A stretch of DNA of 41,717 bases from CAZBMJ01 sp964493205 (GTDB lineage: Bacteria; Myxococcota; UBA727; JABDBI01): assembly GCA_964493205.1 (NCBI GenBank), contig CAZBMJ010000018.1:1-41717 (forward strand). Direction: 5' to 3'. This document shows, one piece after another, positions 25,829 to 34,195 of the stretch. A program made the position numbers and the translations under genes. How positions within the stretch are numbered: position 1 is the stretch's first letter; the number at the start of each line of letters is the position of its first letter. The notes beneath the pieces were generated by a model. It was not told the DNA's origin and made no database searches. It saw nothing but the letters and a program-made list of their open reading frames with translations.

Positions 25829-27061
25829 TTAGACTTCTTCTGAAGCCTTAATAAGTTTTTGGTAACGCTTAGATATAATAATTGCCAAGATAAGCCATAA
25901 AACAATAAGTAATAAAGAAAGCTTCATAACATAGGAAGAATCATCAAAACTAATGAGCATAAACAATAATAATGATGATAGACCTTTTGCTAAACGATAG
26001 AAAAAGATATCGATTATGCCTTTTCCTTGAGTTTTTTCAGATCTAGATAACGGTATATATAATATTTCTTTGGTTCCTCTTAAGAGTGAATAATCCAAAG
26101 TTTTTGAACTTATTTTTACTAAAATCATAAATAAAAATTTAGGCACCATAACAAAAGCTAGAACAAAACCTCCCAACAAAAAGGGTATTGATGAAAAAGT
26201 GATAGCTATACCAACATATTTTAAGATTATACCAGTTAAAAATTGCAGCATAACACCAAAAATATTAATAGCCGCATGGATTTGACCTAATAATGCTGTT
26301 CTAGCATCAGTATCAACATAGTGTTCTTTTAATAAACCATTAAAATTATAATCAATAAGGCCTATTACTACTTGCACGGTGCAAACTAAAATAGCCAAAG
26401 GCACTAAATATTTGCTTTTAAATAAAGTTTTAACACCTAAATTAAAGTCATTATTGATTACAACAGGTTTTTCATCTGCAATATGACGAGCTAAATAAGC
26501 TATTAAAAAACCTAAAAGTAAAAATATAACTAAAAAACATAGTGTAGCTTTCGTACCAATATAAAGCGCCAAAGGGCTCACTATTAAATTACCAAGAAGA
26601 CCTCCCACTGAGGCAACCGTCATGGCTCTTCCATATCTATTTTTAGCTGTTTTAGTACAAAAAACTATATTGGCATAGCTCCAATAAGTTTCCATTAAAA
26701 CAACCATATATATTTCTTTCCAAATATATAAAATAAAAATAGCAGGTATAAAACCCATAAAAAATATAGCTAATAAAATTATCAAAGAAACTGCACTAAT
26801 TAATGAAATACCACCATAAATAGTCAAAATAGCATGCTTTTGATTAAATCTATTATAAAAAGCGATAACAAAAATAGAAGCAATAGCAGTAATTAACCAA
26901 GCTTTAGGTAAAATGTCGTTAGAATAATGCTCTAGTAATATAGAATCGATGCAAGGACGAGCTATTGCATAGCCAAAGACTAACAAAAAACCTAAACTAT
27001 AAAGCGTGAGAATACGTTTTTTTTGCAATAAATAATCAATTTCCATTAAATAAGCCCACAT
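25829..27061 (-). CDS. Npt/MFS-type carrier, ATP/ADP translocase-like
   Basis: Inner-membrane protein of about 410 residues with eleven or twelve hydrophobic segments. The signature near the C-terminus, DYSLLRGTKEILYIPLSRSE followed by KTQGKGIIDIFFYRLAKG, is the one I associate with the Npt1/Npt2 (TLC) nucleotide carrier family and its free-living relatives. True energy-parasite carriers are about 500 residues, so this is a shorter relative; import of ATP or another nucleotide cannot be claimed. The first ATG (27061) lacks a ribosome site; Met6 (27046, MEIDYLL) has a weak GTGGG before it and may be the real start. Confidence 0.8.
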   Translation of the reverse strand: MWAYLMEIDYLLQKKRILTLYSLGFLLVFGYAIARPCIDSILLEHYSNDILPKAWLITAIASIFVIAFYNRFNQKHAILTIYGGISLISAVSLIILLAIFFMGFIPAIFILYIWKEIYMVVLMETYWSYANIVFCTKTAKNRYGRAMTVASVGGLLGNLIVSPLALYIGTKATLCFLVIFLLLGFLIAYLARHIADEKPVVINNDFNLGVKTLFKSKYLVPLAILVCTVQVVIGLIDYNFNGLLKEHYVDTDARTALLGQIHAAINIFGVMLQFLTGIILKYVGIAITFSSIPFLLGGFVLAFVMVPKFLFMILVKISSKTLDYSLLRGTKEILYIPLSRSEKTQGKGIIDIFFYRLAKGLSSLLLFMLISFDDSSYVMKLSLLLIVLWLILAIIISKRYQKLIKASEEV

Positions 27062-27146
27062 AAAAAAGAATTCACACTCTTATTTCAGGAATACAGCCTA
27101 TTGTCAAAGCCACCAGACTATCACTTCCAAATTTAACTACTAAGTT

Positions 27147-28868
27147 TTAAAACTTAATGGTAGTAAGGGGGGGCAAATCTGGCATGGGATTATGATTATC
27201 CCATTGAGCTTTATAATATTCTAAAAATATTTTATCGCTGGCGCTAAGCATAGAATAATCAATAAGAGCTTCATCAAAAGGACAAAAAGTTAAGGGCTGA
27301 ATCCGTAAAAAATCTTTTAAGTCTGGATCTTGCACTAAACATACAAGATTTTCTATGCGAACTCCTCCAATATTTTCAATATAAATACCTGGTTCTATGG
27401 AAAACACTTGAGACTCTTGCAAAATATTATGAGCTCTAGGGCCTATACGAGGTGGAAACTCATGAACATTTACTCCCACACCATGACCTGTGCCATGAGC
27501 AAAATCTAGCCCATGCTGCCATAGGGGCTGCCTAATAATGCCGTCGAGCTGCAAAGCACTGCTACCTTTTTTAATTCTAGCATTTAGGCCATTAATGCTG
27601 GCTTTTAGCACCAAAGTAAACATTTGTGATTGCCAAGATTGAGCTTTAGAATTTTTATCACCCAGAAAAAATGTGCGGGTTAAATCCGTGGCATAACCAC
27701 CTTCATAAAAGGCTCCTGTATCGAGCAAAAATAAGGAGTTTGGGGCAATTTTTTGCTGATAGTTGGAAGAGTTGTAATGAATAATGGCGCCATTTTTACC
27801 CGCAGCACAGATGGGCTTAAAGCTAAGAAACTTAGCTTTTGATTCTTTAAAGGAATTTTGTAAGTAATCTTGTAGTTCACCTTCGGTAATACTACTGCCT
27901 TCTTCATAAGCTTTCTTGGCAAATTGGATCGTTTTATGCACCACTTCATCGGCTTTTCTAAAGGCTTGACGCATATGAAGCAATTCTTTTTCATGTTTGA
28001 TGGCCTTCTTAACAGCTATGGGATTACTCACATTTTTTAGCTCAATTTTCAACTTATGCAAGTCTATTTCGTGCTGTTTAGTAGTTTCACTCTCATCAAT
28101 TCCTAAATAACCTTTTAAATTGCTTAACTTATTATATAATTCTTTTCTGTTAACAATTTTTATATGATTATTAATCTTAGGCATAGAACTTGGCACATAA
28201 TCCAGAGCTAATAAAATCTCATTTTTTAGTATGCAAGCAAGTGCAGGAATCGTTGCCTGGTAGGCAAAATAATCACTGCGCATATTTATTGCCCAAGCGA
28301 TGTCATCGAGTTTACTTAAAAATAATCCAGAAATTTCATGGTCTATTAATATTTTATTAAACATTTCTAGTTTTTCTGAATCACTTTGACAATAAACTTC
28401 GCTTACCTGCCATATATTAAAATCATGATCAGTACTTTTAATTAAAGCAAGTTCATTAAATACTTCGCAAGCATTGGAAGAAAGATTAAATTGGGATTTT
28501 TGGGCTGCCTTTTTTAAATTTTTAAATAAGTTCATATCGATAACAGCCGGATCATAGGCTAGTATATCCTTTGGTTTTAGCATATCCCCTAAATACTCTA
28601 GCCACGCAGATTCTATACTTTGCCCTGATTTAGTCACATGAACAATAAATCCTAAAGCTTGCTGTTGTGCTTGCAACTCATAGCGACCATCAACAAATAA
28701 ATGAGCAGAATTCTGAGTAATAATGGCATCACCCATAGAACCATCAAAATTAGTCAGTTTATACCTAATACTAGATTCTTTAGGAACATATTCGTTTAAA
28801 TAAATATCAGTAGAACGAATTAATACAGCGTTTACGTTATGTTTTTTTAAATAAGTTTGTATTTGCAT
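27147..28868 (-). CDS. Xaa-Pro aminopeptidase (M24B)
   Basis: Cytoplasmic metallopeptidase of 573 residues removing N-terminal residues linked to proline. The three-part layout of long M24B enzymes is visible: two creatinase-like N-terminal domains (1-310) and a C-terminal pita-bread domain. The dinuclear metal site is complete: DTGAFYEGGYATDL with both aspartates (about 378-392), HGTGHGVGVNVHEFPP with the histidines (about 456-471), FSIEPGIYIE and GVRIENLV with the two glutamates. AGG 7 nt before the ATG supports the start. It is divergent from the small lipoprotein gene at 29033. Confidence 0.93.
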   Translation of the reverse strand: MQIQTYLKKHNVNAVLIRSTDIYLNEYVPKESSIRYKLTNFDGSMGDAIITQNSAHLFVDGRYELQAQQQALGFIVHVTKSGQSIESAWLEYLGDMLKPKDILAYDPAVIDMNLFKNLKKAAQKSQFNLSSNACEVFNELALIKSTDHDFNIWQVSEVYCQSDSEKLEMFNKILIDHEISGLFLSKLDDIAWAINMRSDYFAYQATIPALACILKNEILLALDYVPSSMPKINNHIKIVNRKELYNKLSNLKGYLGIDESETTKQHEIDLHKLKIELKNVSNPIAVKKAIKHEKELLHMRQAFRKADEVVHKTIQFAKKAYEEGSSITEGELQDYLQNSFKESKAKFLSFKPICAAGKNGAIIHYNSSNYQQKIAPNSLFLLDTGAFYEGGYATDLTRTFFLGDKNSKAQSWQSQMFTLVLKASINGLNARIKKGSSALQLDGIIRQPLWQHGLDFAHGTGHGVGVNVHEFPPRIGPRAHNILQESQVFSIEPGIYIENIGGVRIENLVCLVQDPDLKDFLRIQPLTFCPFDEALIDYSMLSASDKIFLEYYKAQWDNHNPMPDLPPLTTIKF

Positions 28869-28970
28869 TCATTAACCTGCCCATAAGATTATTTTTTATT
28901 GTTGTAGCGCAACTCTTTAAAAAACAAATATATGGGCAAGATATTCTTATTTATAAAAAATTAACAGTTA

Positions 28971-28999
28971 TTGCTTAGAGCGTTTCTCAAAGATATAGA
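28971..28999 (+). promoter_or_regulatory. Possible sigma-70-type promoter for the lipoprotein-pssA unit
   Basis: TTGCTT (28971-28976) and TATAGA (28994-28999) are 17 bp apart and lie about 33 bp before the ATG at 29033. The -35 box matches only the TTG of the consensus and the -10 box matches four of six. In such AT-rich DNA this could arise by chance. Confidence 0.3.
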
Positions 29000-29032
29000 C
29001 TAAGTTGGGGAAGTAAATTAATTGGATTACCT

Positions 29033-29305
29033 ATGGCAATACTCGTAAGAATAAACATAATCGCTTGTTTAATAATGCTCTTTGCAGCATGTGACCCTTG
29101 CAGGCAATTTGCTGAGCAAGTATGTGCATGTAAAATTAACGAAGAAGAACGTAGAGAATGTATAATGCAGCTAAATTTAGCAAAGCAACATAAAAATTTT
29201 GATAAAGCTAAAAATGAAAATACGTGCCTTAAAGCAATGGAGCACTGCAGCTGTAAAAAAATTAATACCGATGACGATAAAGAATGTGGATTTGACAGAG
29301 AATAA
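29033..29305 (+). CDS. Small Cys-rich lipoprotein
   Basis: A 90-residue protein with a lipoprotein signal: hydrophobic residues 7-18 and lipobox LFAAC with Cys20. The mature part has about nine more cysteines spaced as CRQF...VCAC...REC...TC...HCSCKK...EC, suggesting a compact disulfide-bonded or metal-binding domain in the periplasm. I know similar small Cys-rich lipoproteins of unknown role from delta-proteobacteria. It is followed by pssA after 10 nt and is probably co-transcribed with it. Function unknown. Confidence 0.75.
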   Translation: MAILVRINIIACLIMLFAACDPCRQFAEQVCACKINEEERRECIMQLNLAKQHKNFDKAKNENTCLKAMEHCSCKKINTDDDKECGFDRE

Positions 29306-29315
29306 AGGAATTTAA

Positions 29316-30101
29316 ATGGTTAAAACCAAAAAAACTAAAAATTTGCTAAAAGGTTTTAAAAATTTTGAACTGCATAAAGCACTTTTTATTTTGCCCAACG
29401 CTTTTACCTTAGGAAGCATTTTTTGTGGCTCCTACGCCATACTAAACACTATTAACGATGCTAGTCCACAAGGTCTTTACGCATCATGCATGGCAGTTTT
29501 TTTTGCAGGCATTTTTGATATGTTTGATGGTCGAGTAGCCAGACTTACCAAAACTCAAAGCGATTTTGGGGTTGAATTTGATTCGCTCGCTGACTTAATA
29601 AGCTTTGGAGTTGCCCCAAGTGTTATAGTGTATCGTTGGGCGCTATTACCTCTTGGCAATATGGGCATGTTTTTTGCCACTATTTTTGCGGCGTGTGGTG
29701 CTATTAGACTTGCCCGTTTTAATGTTTTAGCCAGACGCGAAGATACAGATAGCAATTTTTTCATGGGGCTGCCCATCCCCATTGCCGCCAGCATGCTCAT
29801 AGCCTTAGTAGCAGCACATTTTCACTTGCATGAAGGATCAGCTGTAAAAAGTCATATTTTGGTTATCTTATTAATGGTTTTGTTATCTTGGTTAATGGTG
29901 AGCAACGTTTTGTTTTGGACGTTTAAAAATATAAAATTTGGCCGCAAAAGTATTTATGGGCTTTTTATATTTGCTCTATTGTTATTCTTGGTGGGAAAAA
30001 AATATCATATAAGCATAATTTTCGTAAGTCTTATAAGCACTTATATAACAGCTGGTTTAACACGGCAGCTGTTTAAAAGTCTTAAAAAAAAGCCTAATTA
30101 G
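29316..30101 (+). CDS. pssA: CDP-diacylglycerol--serine O-phosphatidyltransferase
   Basis: Inner-membrane enzyme making phosphatidylserine, the precursor of phosphatidylethanolamine. The CDP-alcohol phosphotransferase signature DG(x)2AR(x)8G(x)3D(x)3D is exact: D71, G72, A75, R76, G85, D89, D93. The protein has 261 residues and about seven hydrophobic segments. AAGGA lies 6 nt before the ATG. Its last 4 nt overlap the end of the convergent rpmB. No psd gene is in the window. Confidence 0.94.
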   Translation: MVKTKKTKNLLKGFKNFELHKALFILPNAFTLGSIFCGSYAILNTINDASPQGLYASCMAVFFAGIFDMFDGRVARLTKTQSDFGVEFDSLADLISFGVAPSVIVYRWALLPLGNMGMFFATIFAACGAIRLARFNVLARREDTDSNFFMGLPIPIAASMLIALVAAHFHLHEGSAVKSHILVILLMVLLSWLMVSNVLFWTFKNIKFGRKSIYGLFIFALLLFLVGKKYHISIIFVSLISTYITAGLTRQLFKSLKKKPN

Positions 30102-30319
30102 CAAGAAAAAACCTTTCTAATCAAGGCACTTAGCGAATGTTTATTCAGGGTCCGAATTGCTCTTGTGGATAATGCTAATTTAACAAAGCGACCAGTTTCT
30201 GTATCAAATATGCGCTTCTTTTGGATATTCGGATGACAAAAACGTTTAGTTTTAATATTAGAGTGGGAGACTTTGTTACCACTCATACGTTTTTTATTGG
30301 TTAAAGCACAGACAGCCAT
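30098..30319 (-). CDS. rpmB: 50S ribosomal protein L28
   Basis: The 73-residue protein starts MAVCALTNKKRMSGNKVSHS and continues with the KTKRFCHPNIQKKRI strand and a basic tail, the L28 pattern. GGAG at 30326-30329 lies 6 nt before the ATG at 30319, which fixes the start and excludes an in-frame ATG 12 nt upstream. It is slightly shorter than the usual 77 or so residues. It is convergent with pssA and divergent from murI; rpmG (L33), often adjacent, is not here. Confidence 0.93.
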   Translation of the reverse strand: MAVCALTNKKRMSGNKVSHSNIKTKRFCHPNIQKKRIFDTETGRFVKLALSTRAIRTLNKHSLSALIRKVFSC

Positions 30320-30448
30320 TTTTAACTCCATATTTTATAAATCAGCACTAGCCATTAGCGCAATCTTACTAAGCAAGCAAGAGCCTAAAGGCATAAATTA
30401 TCCTAACCAATATATGAATTCTTAAGCAAGTGAGATAAAGAGATAATT

Positions 30449-31261
30449 ATGAATAAAAATAAAGAATTAAAACCTATTTGTGTGCTCGATACAGGTGTTG
30501 GTGGCTTAAGCGTAGTCAATGCTTTGAGAAAATTAGCCAATAAGGAGCAAATTTATTATTTTGCGGACACAGCCAATCTACCTTATGGTTATAAAAGCCC
30601 AGATCTTATTAAAAAATTAGCCAAAAATATCATCACCACAGCACTCACTAATTCTGACTGTAAATTATTGGTAATAGCCTGCCACACCATAACAGTGGTT
30701 TGTCAAAAAGAATTAGAAGAGCTACAAAAAGAATTTAACATACCCATAATAACCATGCTTAAGCCTAGCATTCTTGGTTTGGAAAAAATTATTTTAGATA
30801 ATAATCTTACCAGCCTAAGCATTGTTTCCACAAAAGCGACTTTTGATTCAGGGGCTTACAAAAAAGCTCTCAGCCATTTGCCCATAAAACTTTATGAAAA
30901 AGCCGTAAGCTCTTTGGTGAGCTTAGTAGAAGAAAACTGCTTTGATGAAAGCCAGCTTATAACTATTCTAGATAATATGCTTCCTAAAGATATTAAAAAT
31001 AGCGACGCCTTACTTCTTGGATGTACACATTTTAGTGCCTTAAAAAACATTTTTAAAACTATTTGTAAAGAAAACTGCTTAATAATTGACGCAGCAGATT
31101 TAGTGGCACAAGAAGTTATGCAAAGCTTAGAAAGTCTTAATTTGTTATCAAAACAAAATAATATCATAACACCTAGAGCCTTTGTTAGCGATAATCCTCA
31201 AAGATTTTCTCAAGCAGCTAAACAATTTATTCACGACGACTTTGATATTAGGAGCATTTAA
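30449..31261 (+). CDS. murI: Glutamate racemase, divergent
   Basis: Cytoplasmic enzyme converting L- to D-glutamate for peptidoglycan. Family pattern: DTGVGGLSV (14-22), YFADTANLPYG (37-47), the first catalytic cysteine in IACHT (Cys78) and the second in LLLGCTHF (Cys192). Length 270 is normal. Two usually fixed residues differ: the Ser of DSG is Thr15, and the Asn after the first cysteine (CNT) is His79. Both catalytic cysteines remain, so activity is likely, though substrate binding may differ. Its stop is immediately followed by the bamD start, whose ribosome site lies within the murI end. Confidence 0.85.
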   Translation: MNKNKELKPICVLDTGVGGLSVVNALRKLANKEQIYYFADTANLPYGYKSPDLIKKLAKNIITTALTNSDCKLLVIACHTITVVCQKELEELQKEFNIPIITMLKPSILGLEKIILDNNLTSLSIVSTKATFDSGAYKKALSHLPIKLYEKAVSSLVSLVEENCFDESQLITILDNMLPKDIKNSDALLLGCTHFSALKNIFKTICKENCLIIDAADLVAQEVMQSLESLNLLSKQNNIITPRAFVSDNPQRFSQAAKQFIHDDFDIRSI

Positions 31262-32041
31262 ATGTGGTTAATAATTTTTTTATTATTTAATATTTCTTGT
31301 GCCACCAATAATAGTTTAAAAAACAAAAAGGGCAGCTATTTAGAAACAGTAAAATTAAATTTTGATGCTGGAGAAGAAGCTTTTATAAAAAAAGATTTTG
31401 ACAAAGCCATTGGCTATTACCAATTTGTTAAAAGTAAGTACCCTTTTTCTCAATATGCTCACCTAAGCGATTTAAAAATAGCTGATGTTAAATTTGCACA
31501 AAAAAAATGGATCGATGCCGCACTAGCATATGAAGTATTTATTAGGCTGCATCCGCGTCATGAACAAGTAAACTATGCTTATTACCAAGTAGGGCTTTGC
31601 TATTTTAATGCAGTTCCTCAAAATAGTTTTTTTTATCCACCAGCTACTACCAAAGATCAAACTTTTACTAAAAAAGCGCTAGAAACTTTGCAGCTTTTTA
31701 TTGAAAAAGAACCAAACTCACCAAAAGCTCAAGAAGTAAAAGATAAAATAAATCTTTTATATTCTTATTTAGCTGATCATGAAAAACATATTGCGCAATA
31801 TTATTTAAAAATTGAAAAATATGAATCAGCTGCTGATCAATATGAACAAATATTTGATTTGTACCCTTCTACTAAGCAAGCGCCACAATGTTTATATTTA
31901 GCGGCTAAAATTCAAGAAGATAAATTAAAAAATCATCAAAAAGCCATAGCAACTTATAATCAGCTCATAAGTTACTATGAAGAAGGTGAATATGTTGATT
32001 TAGCTCATAAAGCGCTAGAAAATTTGAATGGCGGCAATTAG
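31262..32041 (+). CDS. bamD: Outer-membrane assembly lipoprotein BamD-like
   Basis: A 259-residue TPR lipoprotein of the YfiO/BamD family, part of the BAM complex that inserts beta-barrel proteins. A short signal peptide ends at NISC, with Cys13 the probable lipid site. TPR units start with FDAGEEAFIKKDFDKAIGYY (near residues 34-53), then KKWIDAALAYEVFIRLHP, then KALETLQLFIEKEPNS after the TTKDQT linker typical of BamD, then YESAADQYEQIFDLYPSTKQ and a last unit. GGAG at 31251-31254, 7 nt before the ATG, sits inside murI. The gene proves a diderm envelope. Confidence 0.88.
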   Translation: MWLIIFLLFNISCATNNSLKNKKGSYLETVKLNFDAGEEAFIKKDFDKAIGYYQFVKSKYPFSQYAHLSDLKIADVKFAQKKWIDAALAYEVFIRLHPRHEQVNYAYYQVGLCYFNAVPQNSFFYPPATTKDQTFTKKALETLQLFIEKEPNSPKAQEVKDKINLLYSYLADHEKHIAQYYLKIEKYESAADQYEQIFDLYPSTKQAPQCLYLAAKIQEDKLKNHQKAIATYNQLISYYEEGEYVDLAHKALENLNGGN

Positions 32042-32074
32042 TTTTCATAAAAAAATTTATATTTTTTGTTAAAT

Positions 32075-32104
32075 AACTAATTTTGCTGATTGATTAGTTT
32101 TAAT
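32075..32104 (+). terminator. Probable terminator after bamD
   Basis: AACTAAT (32075-32081) pairs with ATTAGTT (32093-32099) around an 11-nt loop and is followed by a T-rich run. The stem is AT-rich and therefore weak, but its place 34 nt after bamD and before a separate AT-rich gene is right. Confidence 0.45.
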
Positions 32105-32153
32105 TTTTATAATATTTTCGCAATTGACAACATTTTAAGTATAATTTAAATAT

Positions 32154-32960
32154 ATGAAACACGTTAAAAATTGCTTAATTAGCTTATTTAAAATAAACTT
32201 CTTACTTTTAAATATTAGCACTATAATTTTTTCTTTAGATGCTAAAGGCACTCCAGGAACAGTTAATAATGACATGGTAGACATTGATAGTAACGTTCAC
32301 TACTATATAGTGGATAATAATGAAGCTACTATCGTAACCTGTATGTCGCAAAAATTCCAAAATCCTCCCCTAGCTTGGAATGAAGACCCTCGTGAAATAG
32401 ATGAATTAATAGAGTCAGGAGAAGAAATCATCATGGTTCCATTAGCAGGGTTGCCATTAGTTTTAAGCAATAAATTTAATAAAATGACTCTTATCGCTCC
32501 TGATCTTTACGAGGTAGGTATGCATCGTCATATTTATAAGCATCACCCATTTACAAGCATAGAAGGTAAAGAATTTTTAGAATCCCTTATTAATGATTTT
32601 ATAATTGATGATGAAATGGATGAAAGTTATGTTAAACAATATTTTGAGATATTTTATAATAAATTTAATGAAAAAAATAACAATACAGAAATATGTTCAC
32701 AAATAGCAGATATTTTTAAACAAGAGTCCTTGTCTAATAAAACTATTTTTATTTCTCATTTATTTGAGCAAGAACAAGAAAATAGACAAAAAAATTTGGA
32801 AGTAATAAAAAAATGGCTTGAAAATAATAACACAGTAATAATGACAATTACATGTCCTACTGCATATGAAATAATACAAACATTAGAACTTATTAACATA
32901 AAAAATTTTGTATCCAAAAAACACATTTCAACAATTTATTTATCAATTAAAAAATATTAA
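32154..32960 (+). CDS. Secreted protein of unknown function
   Basis: A 268-residue product with a signal peptide-like start (basic residues 2-5, hydrophobic core about 8-28, possible cleavage near SLDA). I recognise no family. Residues 30-110 look beta-rich, with SGEEIIMVPLAGLPLVLSN near 88-106; residues 125-230 are helical and charged; the C-terminus has an alpha/beta pattern (NTVIMTITCPTAYEIIQTL). No catalytic motif can be named. The ribosome site is weak. It lies just upstream of the secreted kinase gene with a 96-nt gap and shares its AT-rich composition and exported start, so the two may form an accessory pair. Confidence 0.7.
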   Translation: MKHVKNCLISLFKINFLLLNISTIIFSLDAKGTPGTVNNDMVDIDSNVHYYIVDNNEATIVTCMSQKFQNPPLAWNEDPREIDELIESGEEIIMVPLAGLPLVLSNKFNKMTLIAPDLYEVGMHRHIYKHHPFTSIEGKEFLESLINDFIIDDEMDESYVKQYFEIFYNKFNEKNNNTEICSQIADIFKQESLSNKTIFISHLFEQEQENRQKNLEVIKKWLENNNTVIMTITCPTAYEIIQTLELINIKNFVSKKHISTIYLSIKKY

Positions 32961-33056
32961 ACAATAAAATAAATCAACATATTGACAGTGTTTATTTTTA
33001 CTGTTAGCAAATTTCATAGTAAAAATTTATCAATAATATAACCAAATGGAATAACA

Positions 33057-34100
33057 ATGAATAAATACACAATATGCTCTTTTATTATCTTTTTGATTTC
33101 TAATAACTTATTTAGTAATGATACAAATTTAGTAGTCAAGAAAAGAGTATTCAGAAAGTTATTTACTGAAGAGACTAATGAGGAGCCTGAACAAAAATAT
33201 CAAAAAATCGAATCTATGCCTAATGTGCCAACTAATACAAGCTCTACTTTTCCCGCAACACCCAAAAAAACTCCTAATAAGAAACCAATAGAAGATATTT
33301 TTGCAGAAAAAAAGTATAGTGATGTGCAAAAATTAAATATTCAAAGTGATCAGGTGAACCTTTATAAGGCTAAAAACTTAAATCAAGAATCAGTAGTATT
33401 AAAAGTTTTTATTAACGTTAATAATCATAAAAATACCAAATTAAGTAACGAAGCGGCATTAGTTAAAACACTAAAAAGTCCTAATGTTTTAATGTATAAA
33501 AATCATTACTATGAAACAACAGAAAAAATTTTCATTATTGAAATGCCATTTTATGAAAAAGGAAGTTTAAAAAGTTATTTAGAAAAAATTGTTCTTAGTG
33601 AGCAAAAAATTCTGTCTTTTATTATTGATATAGCCACAGGTCTAGCAGAGATGAGCAGTAAAAACGTATGCCACTTAGATATGAAACCAGATAACTTATT
33701 AGTTGATGATAATGAAAACATTTTAATTGCAGATTTTGGTAAAATCAAAGAATTTGATAAAAATATCTCAGGTGGTGGTGGTGGTGATGCTCGTTATGCT
33801 GCCTTAGAAATAAAAGATGGAGCTTTTGCCAACGAAAAGCTTGATATTGCAGGCTTTGGTTTTAGCATTTTAGAAATAGTTTCTACTAAAAAATTGCCAA
33901 CTGCTAATATGAATGAGTTTGAAACAATAAGAACTGATAAAGAACATGTTAAATTATCATATTTTAATAAAGTTCAATTATCAGAAGGTTTAATAAATTT
34001 AATATTAAATATGATAGATCAAAATCCAAATAATCGTCCAAGTGCAGAACAAATTATAGAAGAAGCTAATAGATTAAAAAGAACTCACGAATCAAATTAA
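33057..34100 (+). CDS. Secreted eukaryotic-like protein kinase
   Basis: The 347-residue protein has an N-terminal signal peptide (about 1-20), a basic low-complexity linker (25-80, with Pro/Thr/Lys) and a kinase domain (about 85-342). Kinase residues seen: Lys116 in VVLKVF, a candidate helix-C Glu132, catalytic HLDMKPDN (206-213) with Asp208 and Asn213, DFG at 226-228, an AALE in place of APE (248-251), Asp263 in LDIAGFG and a C-terminal Arg in NNRPSAEQ. The glycine-rich loop is not recognisable: the segment before Lys116 has no glycine. An exported Ser/Thr kinase without a membrane anchor suggests action outside the cell, possibly on host proteins; this is inferred. GGA lies 6 nt before the ATG. 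Confidence 0.88.
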   Translation: MNKYTICSFIIFLISNNLFSNDTNLVVKKRVFRKLFTEETNEEPEQKYQKIESMPNVPTNTSSTFPATPKKTPNKKPIEDIFAEKKYSDVQKLNIQSDQVNLYKAKNLNQESVVLKVFINVNNHKNTKLSNEAALVKTLKSPNVLMYKNHYYETTEKIFIIEMPFYEKGSLKSYLEKIVLSEQKILSFIIDIATGLAEMSSKNVCHLDMKPDNLLVDDNENILIADFGKIKEFDKNISGGGGGDARYAALEIKDGAFANEKLDIAGFGFSILEIVSTKKLPTANMNEFETIRTDKEHVKLSYFNKVQLSEGLINLILNMIDQNPNNRPSAEQIIEEANRLKRTHESN

Positions 34101-34130
34101 TCTAAGCTTTGGGTAAGCGTAAGCAAAACA

Positions 34131-34154
34131 TGTGGCAATCTATAGACTGCCACA
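34131..34154. repeat. 24-bp near-perfect palindrome between convergent genes
   Basis: TGTGGCA (34131-34137) and TGCCACA (34148-34154) flank an inner TCTATAGA palindrome, leaving a single A/C mismatch on either side. It stands between the kinase gene end (34100) and the end of the minus-strand gene at 34196. There is no T run on either side, so it is not a typical intrinsic terminator; a cruciform, protein site or bidirectional transcript end are possible. Confidence 0.65.
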
Positions 34155-34195
34155 CCGCAATGCTTCTTGTAGCGACATTCTATTATATCAAAAAA

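Noticed and set aside
27141..27156. 16-bp palindrome TAAGTTTTAAAACTTA at the end of the aminopeptidase gene
   Set aside because: Pure A/T centre with no loop and overlap with the stop codon; too easily formed by chance here to call a terminator.
32124..32152. TTGACA with a 17-bp spaced TAAATA, apparently a promoter for the gene at 32154
   Set aside because: The -10 box would end 2 nt before the ATG, so transcription would start inside the gene; no suitable downstream start exists. Probably chance in AT-rich DNA.
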